DNA of 11,160 nt. Origin: JBFWWW01 sp050245975 (lineage in GTDB: Bacteria; Pseudomonadota; Alphaproteobacteria; Rhizobiales; Hyphomicrobiaceae). This document shows, piece by piece, positions 6,127 through 11,160 of this stretch. Both the position numbers and the translations under genes were made by a program. The stretch lies in the NCBI GenBank assembly GCA_050245975.1, contig JBFWWW010000134.1, forward strand, positions 1 to 11,160, written 5' to 3'. Below the pieces are notes generated by a model. It had not been told where the DNA came from. It searched no databases and saw only the letters and a program-made list of their open reading frames with translations. Numbering within the stretch: the stretch's first letter is position 1; each line of letters opens with the position of its first letter.

Positions 6127-6789
6127 TCAGGCGCGCGGCTTGTGCGCCCCGTCGGCGCCGATGCGGCGCCAGTTCTCCCAGATGAACGGATAGCGCCAAA
6201 CCAGGCGATGTGTGGCGGCAAGGCCGTCCGCGATGCGCCGGTAGCGTGCGCGGCTCTCTTCATCGATCAGATGGAACTGCACCTGGATATCGGTGATGCG
6301 CCGAATTGCACCGGTTTCGATCAGGCGTGGCAAGATGGCGTATTCGCCGCCTTCGACATTGATCTTCATCAGGTCGATCTGCTTTAGGCCCAGTTCGTCC
6401 AACACTGCCACCACATCGCGGAATTTCGCGCTGACGCTTTGGGCGGCAGACCGCAGCGTGCTCGATGCGTCGCCATCGAGTGTGATGCTCGCCGTGTGGT
6501 CATGGTCGGACAGTCCGAACGTGTGGACGTGCGTGCGCGGCCGATGCGCCAGCTCCTTGCGGGCCACCTCGGCGAATTCGGAGATCGGCTCGAAGGCATG
6601 CACTGTTGCCCCGGTGCGGTCTGCAATCTCGCGCGCGAAGTCGCCGATGTAGGCGCCGGCATCGACAACGATGCTCGTGCTCGACAGAGGATAGTCGAAC
6701 CGCAAGGTACGGTCGCCGGCAGCCCATTTCCAGCGCTTGAAGGACCGATAGTGGGAATCGCTGACCCAGCGAATAAGGTTGAGCCCCAC
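6127..6789 (-). CDS. FkbM family methyltransferase
   Basis: A 220-residue SAM-dependent methyltransferase. SAM motif I is VVDAGAYIGDF (about residues 41-51), the acidic motif II region is HAFEPISEF (64-72), and the family signature IDLMKINVEGGEY is at 138-150. The C-terminal HLIDEESRARY and WRYPFIWENWRR stretches fit the family too. FkbM-fold enzymes usually O-methylate sugars; in surface-glycan clusters they cap or decorate a glycan. I place the start at GTG 6789: AGGAGG lies exactly 5 nt upstream and the upstream GT10 gene stops 1 nt before it. The longer frame from TTG 6891 would overlap GT10 by about 100 nt. The tight linkage to GT10 suggests that the methyl acceptor is in the same glycan, possibly the transferred deoxyhexose. 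Confidence 0.9.
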   Translation of the reverse strand: MGLNLIRWVSDSHYRSFKRWKWAAGDRTLRFDYPLSSTSIVVDAGAYIGDFAREIADRTGATVHAFEPISEFAEVARKELAHRPRTHVHTFGLSDHDHTASITLDGDASSTLRSAAQSVSAKFRDVVAVLDELGLKQIDLMKINVEGGEYAILPRLIETGAIRRITDIQVQFHLIDEESRARYRRIADGLAATHRLVWRYPFIWENWRRIGADGAHKPRA

Positions 6790-6790
6790 C

Positions 6791-7858
6791 TCACCCTCCT
6801 GACGCGCGTACGCGCGTCGCGCCTGTCTGCCCAAGCTGCTGAAGAGCCGGCAGCAGGTTATCAGCGGCGCGCTCCGGGCCGAATTCGTCAAGGCGCCCGC
6901 TCGCGAGATAGCGCTGTCCGGCCTCGCGATAAGCCTCCCACCGTTCCTGTGTGACAGATCTCAGGTAGGCGATGAGGTCGGGAATGGAGGCGAACTGCCT
7001 GCGGTCGATAAACGTGTCGGGATCAACGTAGTCGGCAATGTTGGGTGCGCCCCAATAAACCGGTACCGATCCTGCCGCGAGACAGTCGAAGATCTTTTCG
7101 GTCACGTAGCCCGGCGTGTCGCGCATGTTCTCGTAGCACAGCCCGAAGCGATAACGGCTGTAGGCCGCGTGCTTGTCGTCGACATAGCCGCGCCAGCAGG
7201 CCTCGGCCGTGCTCCACTTGGCGCCATAGAGGTCGAAGTCAACCGGCGCGTGTGCCTGCATATAGGCAAGGACATCGCGCCGCGCGGAATAGAGCTCCAA
7301 AGGATGCGTGGATGTCTTGTTGGCCATGAAGGCGGCGAGCAGCTTGCGCTCCTCGAAAGCCGGCCCCGGTAGCGGTGCCGATTTGACGAGATAGGGAAAC
7401 CGGAACCGGTAGTAGGGCGGACCGCGCGCGATCAGGTCGTCGCTCCAGGTCAAAACCGCGCCGAATCGCGCATGGAGCGCTGTATCGAAGTTGTCGGGAA
7501 TGACGCAGGCCGGCTCGAACAGCATCAGGGCCATCCGGGGCCCGAGCCCTTTCGCCAGCAGGCGCGGCACCAGGGCGTAGTAGGGCCATGTCAGCATGCG
7601 CCGGGTGTGCCGGATGCGCTTTGAAAAGCTCGATGTGGTCCGCTTCCGCAACGCCTGCGGCACGTTCATGACGAGATAGAGCGAATCTGCGGCGGGCGGT
7701 CCGGAGGCCCGTTGGATGGTGTCGATCTCGTAACCCTCGGCGGAGAGACGGCGCGCGACCACATTCCAGAATGCCGAGCCCCACGCCCACGGATCGCGCG
7801 GCGTGTGAAACATGTCGGCGTCGGCTTCATCGGGCGGGATCACCCAGACGTGGACCAT
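6791..7858 (-). CDS. Glycosyltransferase family 10 (alpha-1,3/1,4-fucosyltransferase family)
   Basis: A 355-residue protein whose C-terminal half carries the GT10 donor-binding signature at about residues 236-285: YRFGLCYENM, then PGYVTEKIFDCLAAGSVPVYWGAP, then DYVDPDTFID. The Glu and Lys of YVTEK and the Tyr/Glu of CYEN bind the GDP-sugar in this family. No signal peptide or transmembrane helix is obvious, and the heptad repeats of Helicobacter FucTs are absent. The family transfers L-fucose from GDP-L-fucose to GlcNAc or Glc. The ATG at 7858 has AGGAGG 10 nt upstream. It forms a two-gene unit with the FkbM gene and faces the GT11 gene across a 107-nt divergent region. The ColD-like gene nearby leaves open a 3-deoxyfucose donor. 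Confidence 0.9.
   Translation of the reverse strand: MVHVWVIPPDEADADMFHTPRDPWAWGSAFWNVVARRLSAEGYEIDTIQRASGPPAADSLYLVMNVPQALRKRTTSSFSKRIRHTRRMLTWPYYALVPRLLAKGLGPRMALMLFEPACVIPDNFDTALHARFGAVLTWSDDLIARGPPYYRFRFPYLVKSAPLPGPAFEERKLLAAFMANKTSTHPLELYSARRDVLAYMQAHAPVDFDLYGAKWSTAEACWRGYVDDKHAAYSRYRFGLCYENMRDTPGYVTEKIFDCLAAGSVPVYWGAPNIADYVDPDTFIDRRQFASIPDLIAYLRSVTQERWEAYREAGQRYLASGRLDEFGPERAADNLLPALQQLGQTGATRVRASGG
6795..6800 (-). promoter_or_regulatory. Ribosome binding site that fixes the FkbM start
   Basis: AGGAGG sits inside the last codons of the GT10 gene, 5 nt before GTG 6789. It makes GTG the best start and implies translational coupling of the two genes. Confidence 0.75.
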
Positions 7859-7965
7859 ATTGCGCCGACCTCCTAGTATGCCGCTCGATTCTTCCGGAAC
7901 CGACAGGACTCCTACTATGGACCGCCTCGCCCGTCATTGTTGTTTGCGGTCCCGCTGAGTGCCGC
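7859..7965. promoter_or_regulatory. Divergent promoter region between GT10 and GT11 genes
   Basis: This 107-nt gap must hold the promoters for both glycosyltransferase units unless GT11 is read from afar. It contains the 8-bp palindrome TTCCGGAA (7892-7899), a possible operator. A TACTAT (7913-7918) could serve as a plus-strand -10 box, but no convincing -35 precedes it. A short ORF (7917-7958) lies at its right end. Confidence 0.4.
7917..7958 (+). CDS. Possible 13-codon upstream ORF before GT11
   Basis: An ATG with AGGA 8 nt upstream opens a frame reading MDRLARHCCLRSR, which stops with TGA 7 nt before the GT11 ATG at 7966. GT11 itself has no strong Shine-Dalgarno, so ribosomes ending the short ORF could reinitiate there. 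The short ORF has no known homologue that I recognise and may be chance, particularly if TACTAT overlapping its ATG is the promoter. Confidence 0.25.
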   Translation: MDRLARHCCLRSR

Positions 7966-8862
7966 ATGATGACGACTGAGGCCGTACCACCCCGCGTCTG
8001 CGTGCGCATCGTCGGCGGCCTGGGGAACCAGATGTTTGGAGCCGCAGCCGGCATGGCGCTGGCGAGCCGCATCGGTGCTCGACTTGAGCTAGATGCGGGA
8101 TATTTCGCTACCCATTCGACGCATACGTACCAGCTCGATTCGTTTGGTTTCTCGGTTCCGGTGCATGCCTTCTCGCCGCCGCTGCGGCGGTCGCGCCTCA
8201 GTCGCCTGCTGGGTCTCGGCGCGGCAAGGAGTGACGCGCCGCCGGAATGGCCGGGGGCAGTATTCCGGGAACGCGGCTTCCACTATGACGACCGCTTCGA
8301 AACTGTTCAGGGCGATGTCTACCTGAACGGGTACTTTCAATCCTGGCTGTATTTTGCGCCGATTGCCGACAGGGTCCGGGCGCGTTTCAACCTCGTCCCG
8401 CATCTATCGGACGAAGGGCGGCGGTTTGCAGCGATGGCCGTTGGCGACGGCACCATCGCCATGCACGTCCGGCGCGGCGATTATGCGCACGATGCCGCGA
8501 CGACGGCCTATCACGGGCTCATGGGCCGGGACTATTACGAGCGCGCGTTGGCGCTCGTGGCGCGATCGGTTCCCGGCGCCCGGGTCCTCGTCGTTTCGGA
8601 CGAGCCCGATGCCGCACGCGAGCTTGTCCCGGCCGACGTGGATGCCATCAGCGTGAGCGGCACGACGACGCTGGACGACATGCACATCATCGGAGCTTGC
8701 CGCCACAAAATCATCGCCAACAGCAGCTTCAGCTGGTGGGGGGCCTGGCTCGATCCGCGAGCTGACGGGGTTACGGTCGCGCCGCGCAACTGGTTTACCC
8801 GCCGGCAGCTCCTGACGATGTACACGGGCGATCTTATTCCTCCGGGATGGGTTCTTGTCTGA
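7966..8862 (+). CDS. Glycosyltransferase family 11 (alpha-1,2-fucosyltransferase family)
   Basis: A 298-residue protein with all GT11 motifs: GGLGNQMF (17-24) at the N-terminus, LNGYFQSWLYF (about 120-130), the GDP-fucose-binding HVRRGDY (167-173), LVVSDEPDAA (about 208-217) and the C-terminal IIANSSFSWWGAWL (249-262). The family transfers L-fucose from GDP-L-fucose to the 2-position of galactose. At least one O-antigen member is thought to use GDP-L-colitose, which matters here because of the ColD-like gene downstream. The frame is open from 7771, but the conserved strand before GGLGNQ begins just after the two adjacent ATGs at 7966/7969, and the 5' extension lies in the divergent GT10 gene. 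Start at 7966 is preferred. Its product is probably cytoplasmic, acting at the inner membrane on lipid-linked glycan. Confidence 0.92.
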   Translation: MMTTEAVPPRVCVRIVGGLGNQMFGAAAGMALASRIGARLELDAGYFATHSTHTYQLDSFGFSVPVHAFSPPLRRSRLSRLLGLGAARSDAPPEWPGAVFRERGFHYDDRFETVQGDVYLNGYFQSWLYFAPIADRVRARFNLVPHLSDEGRRFAAMAVGDGTIAMHVRRGDYAHDAATTAYHGLMGRDYYERALALVARSVPGARVLVVSDEPDAARELVPADVDAISVSGTTTLDDMHIIGACRHKIIANSSFSWWGAWLDPRADGVTVAPRNWFTRRQLLTMYTGDLIPPGWVLV

Positions 8863-8919
8863 ACGTCCGCGATTTGCGCCCTTGAACTTGGCCCCCGAAC
8901 TTGGCATGCCTCCGGGACG

Positions 8920-9855
8920 ATGGCTGAGGATCGCATGCGGATCTTGCTGACAGGCGGGAGCGGTATGGTGGGGCGTGCGCTGCTGCGTTGCGCGGCCGGC
9001 CGCGACGGCATCGAGCTGGTGGCACCGACACGGTCCGACTATGACCTGTCCGACACGCGCGCAACGGCAGCGATGATCCGCGACATCGCGCCGGAGGCGG
9101 TCATTCACGGCGCAGCCCGCGTCGGCGGCATTCAAGCCAACGTTGCCGATCCGGCAGGATTCCTCGTCGACAACATGGCTGTGGCGCTGAACACGATCGA
9201 TGCGGCGCGCAAGGGCGGTGTCCGGCGCCTGATCTATCTCGGCTCATCCTGCATGTACCCGAAGGATCTCGAGCGGCCGCTGCGGGAGGAGGACGTTCTG
9301 ACGGCGCCGCTGGAGCCGACCAATGAAGGGTATGCGCTCGCAAAGATTGCCGGGGCACGGCTTGCGACCTACATCGCGCGGCAGGACGGCCTCGCCTACC
9401 GCACCGTGATCCCGTCGAATCTCTACGGCCCGGGCGACAGCTTCGATCCGCAACGCAGCCATCTCGTTGCCGCTGTCATCGCCAAGACTGTCGCCGCCGT
9501 GCGCGACCACGCGGCAAGCATCGAGATCTGGGGCGACGGGATGGCGCGTCGTGAGTTCCTGTATGTCGACGACCTGGCCGGCTTCGTTCTCGACCACATC
9601 GTGCACAGCGAGCGCTTGCCCGACATGATCAACGTGGGTGCCGGCGGCGACCACAGCGTCAACGATTACTACCGCGTCGTCGCCGACCTTGCCGGCTTTC
9701 GCGGAGAGTTTCGCCACGATCTCGCGCGTCCCACGGGCATGAAGCAGAAACTGATGGACAGCACCAAAGCTCAAGCGCTCGGCTGGCGTCCGGCCACCGA
9801 TCTGCGCGCGGGTCTGCAGAAGACGATTGCGTTCTACGAGGCGGGCACACCATGA
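8920..9855 (+). CDS. fcl: GDP-L-fucose synthase-like SDR (Fcl/WcaG family; possibly GDP-L-colitose synthase)
   Basis: A 311-residue extended SDR. Its NADP-binding loop is TGGSGMVG (11-18), followed by the Fcl-specific ARVGGIQAN and the active site GSSCMYP, NEGYALAKIAG and RSHLVAAVI. Against E. coli Fcl (S107, C109, Y136, K140, H179), the equivalents here are S109, C111, Y138, K142 and H181, each shifted by exactly two. Both the reductase triad and the Cys/His epimerisation pair are therefore present. Fcl makes GDP-L-fucose from GDP-4-keto-6-deoxy-D-mannose. The homologous ColC performs the same epimerisation-reduction on the 3-deoxy intermediate and gives GDP-L-colitose. Departures such as NEGY for the usual NEPY, and the ATGA overlap with a ColD-like gene, keep ColC open. 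A second ATG at 8935 with GAGGA 4 nt upstream is an equally good start. Confidence 0.85.
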   Translation: MAEDRMRILLTGGSGMVGRALLRCAAGRDGIELVAPTRSDYDLSDTRATAAMIRDIAPEAVIHGAARVGGIQANVADPAGFLVDNMAVALNTIDAARKGGVRRLIYLGSSCMYPKDLERPLREEDVLTAPLEPTNEGYALAKIAGARLATYIARQDGLAYRTVIPSNLYGPGDSFDPQRSHLVAAVIAKTVAAVRDHAASIEIWGDGMARREFLYVDDLAGFVLDHIVHSERLPDMINVGAGGDHSVNDYYRVVADLAGFRGEFRHDLARPTGMKQKLMDSTKAQALGWRPATDLRAGLQKTIAFYEAGTP

Positions 9856-11036
9856 CAGCTTCGCCGTTGCTGCCGCTCGCCACCGAGACCTGGGATGCGG
9901 AGGAGCTGGCCGCCATCGACCGCGTCGTCGCTTCGCGGCGCTTCACGATGGGCCGGGAGGTGCGTGCCTTCGAGACACAGTTCGCGGCCCACTTCGGGGC
10001 GCGCCATGCCGTGATGGTCAATTCGGGATCGTCCGCCAACCTCATCGCGCTTGCCGGCGCGCTCTATCATCCGAAGAAACCGTTCGAGCCCGGCGACCAG
10101 ATCATCGTTCCCGCTGTGTCCTGGAGCACCACCTTCTATCCGGTGCACCAGCTCGGCCTGGAGCTGCGCTTTGTCGATGTCGATGCGGAGACGCTGAACA
10201 TGCGCGTTGCCGATGTCGAGGCAGCAATCACCAATCGCACGCGCGGGGTCCTGGCCGTCAATCTCCTTGGAAATCCCTGCGATCTCAATGGATTGAGAAC
10301 GCTTTGCGATGCGCGCGGGTTGACCCTGATCGAGGACAACTGCGAATCGATGGGCGCCCGCGTCGACGGCCGCGATGCCGGCACGTGGGGGCTGGCGGGA
10401 ACTTTCAGCACCTTCTTTTCGCACCACATCAGCACGATGGAGGGCGGCGTCATCGTCACGGACGATACCGCGCTCTACAACACCATGGTGTCTCTGCGGG
10501 CGCACGGGTGGCTGCGCGAGCAGCCGGCCGACAGCCATCTCAATATCGAAGTGGACGATTTCGTCCGGCTCTTCCGCTTCGTTCTGCCTGGCTACAACGT
10601 CAGGCCGCTCGAGATGTCGGGTGCTATCGGCCGGGCGCAACTTCGGAAGCTGCCGGCACTTGTCGCTGCGCGACGCGCCAACGCGGCACACTTCCAGCGC
10701 CTTTTTGCCGATTGCGAAGACATCCAGATCCAGCGCGAGACCGGTGAAAGCTCATGGTTTGGCTTCGCCATGGTCCTGCGCGGGCGGCTGGCCGGGCGCC
10801 GAGCCGAGCTTGTCGCCACCTTGCGCGAGGCGGGCGTGGAGGCCCGCCCCATCGTCGCCGGCAACTTCACGCTCAACCCCGTCCTCAAGCACCTGCGCCA
10901 TGCGGTGCCCGGGCCATTGCCGAACGCGGACCGCATCGATGCCGAGGGACTTTTTATCGGCAATCATCATTTCGACATTGCCGCGGCTTTGGCTCGCTGC
11001 CGCGAGATCGTCGAAACCTTGGCTGAGCGCAGATGA
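9852..11036 (+). CDS. DegT/DnrJ/EryC1/StrS family PLP enzyme, probable ColD-type GDP-4-keto-6-deoxymannose 3-dehydratase
   Basis: A 394-residue fold-type-I PLP protein of the sugar aminotransferase family: NSGSSANLIAL (57-67), GDQIIVPAVSWSTT (81-94), the PLP-ring aspartate in IEDNCESMGA (D162) and RPLEMSGAIGRAQL (251-264). In true aminotransferases the lysine that binds PLP follows about 25 residues after this Asp. Here the sequence is FSHHISTMEGG, with His191/His192 and no lysine. This is the hallmark of ColD, whose H188 takes the lysine's place, and also of the RfbH/E1 CDP-sugar dehydratases. The motif and the GDP-sugar context fit ColD better. The expected reaction removes the C3 hydroxyl of GDP-4-keto-6-deoxy-D-mannose. 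It overlaps both neighbours by ATGA (9852-9855 and 11033-11036). Confidence 0.88.
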   Translation: MTASPLLPLATETWDAEELAAIDRVVASRRFTMGREVRAFETQFAAHFGARHAVMVNSGSSANLIALAGALYHPKKPFEPGDQIIVPAVSWSTTFYPVHQLGLELRFVDVDAETLNMRVADVEAAITNRTRGVLAVNLLGNPCDLNGLRTLCDARGLTLIEDNCESMGARVDGRDAGTWGLAGTFSTFFSHHISTMEGGVIVTDDTALYNTMVSLRAHGWLREQPADSHLNIEVDDFVRLFRFVLPGYNVRPLEMSGAIGRAQLRKLPALVAARRANAAHFQRLFADCEDIQIQRETGESSWFGFAMVLRGRLAGRRAELVATLREAGVEARPIVAGNFTLNPVLKHLRHAVPGPLPNADRIDAEGLFIGNHHFDIAAALARCREIVETLAERR

Positions 11037-11160
11037 GCGAGCCGGTCATCAGCGTCGTGATGCCGGTCTACAACGGCGGCGCTTTTCTTCAGCCCGCGAT
11101 CGACAGCTTCCTGTCGCAGACGTTCCCTGATTTCGAGCTGATCGTCATCGATGATGGCTC
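11033..11160 (+). CDS. Glycosyltransferase family 2 (3' end missing)
   Basis: Only the first 42 codons are in the window: MSEPVISVVMPVYNGG, then an amphipathic helix and SQTFPDFELIVIDDGS. This is the nucleotide-binding start of a GT-A fold family 2 transferase, with the PVYNG and IDDGS motifs and DD near the donor-sugar site. It starts inside the stop of the preceding gene (ATGA), so it is part of the same operon. Donor and acceptor cannot be inferred from this fragment. Confidence 0.93.
   Translation, partial: MSEPVISVVMPVYNGGAFLQPAIDSFLSQTFPDFELIVIDDG

Noticed and set aside
7771..7965. 5' extension of the GT11 reading frame
   Set aside because: It would overlap the divergent GT10 gene and its leader and lacks family resemblance; the ATG at 7966 fits the domain start.
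9834..10691. Minus-strand open frame opposite the DegT-family gene
   Set aside because: Shadow frame without motifs over a well-supported PLP enzyme.
9852..11036. Annotation as a sugar aminotransferase (for example perosamine synthase)
   Set aside because: The lysine that forms the PLP Schiff base is replaced by histidine, so transamination is unlikely.
6043..11160. Recently acquired genomic island
   Set aside because: No integrase, transposase or repeated tRNA end is visible in the window, and base composition matches the left half. It is kept only as a question about the tRNA junction.

Overview
The window is about 11 kb of evenly GC-rich DNA. It carries a type-2-family phasin and a thioredoxin/TPR - LON-domain - Trm112 gene run that is typical of Alphaproteobacteria. 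I infer a chromosomal segment of an alphaproteobacterium (Hyphomicrobiales or Rhodospirillales-like); genus cannot be judged from sequence alone.

Layout. Positions 1-3391, plus strand: the 3' part of a YgfF-like short-chain dehydrogenase, a PIF1/RecD-like superfamily 1B helicase with a GTG start, an AT-richer gap with two PhaR-like boxes, a phasin closed by a strong terminator, and a GNAT acetyltransferase. Positions 3435-5848, minus strand: a housekeeping run read from right to left, namely a ProXp-ala/YbaK-type trans-editing deacylase, a CnoX-like thioredoxin-TPR protein, a stand-alone LON substrate-binding-domain protein and a Trm112-family protein. The last three are separated by only 12-13 nt. 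Positions 6043-6117: tRNA-Gly(GCC) with encoded CCA.

Positions 6127-11160 are a surface-glycan cluster. On the minus strand a GT10 fucosyltransferase-family gene is followed 1 nt later by an FkbM methyltransferase. Divergently, on the plus strand, lie a GT11 (alpha-1,2-fucosyltransferase family) gene, a GDP-L-fucose-synthase-like SDR, a DegT/DnrJ/EryC1/StrS-fold PLP protein and the start of a GT2 glycosyltransferase. The last three are joined by ATGA overlaps.

The most interesting point is in the DegT-family gene. Its PLP lysine is replaced by histidine in the stretch SHHISTMEGG, the hallmark of ColD (GDP-4-keto-6-deoxy-D-mannose 3-dehydratase), so it is probably a sugar 3-dehydratase and not an aminotransferase. 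It is translationally coupled to an Fcl/ColC-like epimerase-reductase that keeps all the catalytic residues. This suggests that the locus makes GDP-L-colitose (3-deoxy-L-fucose), or both L-fucose and a 3,6-dideoxyhexose, and that the GT10 and GT11 enzymes may transfer these sugars into a Lewis-antigen-like or colitose-containing surface polysaccharide. GDP-mannose dehydratase (gmd), needed for either route, is not in the window. No CRISPR array, insertion sequence or phage gene was seen.
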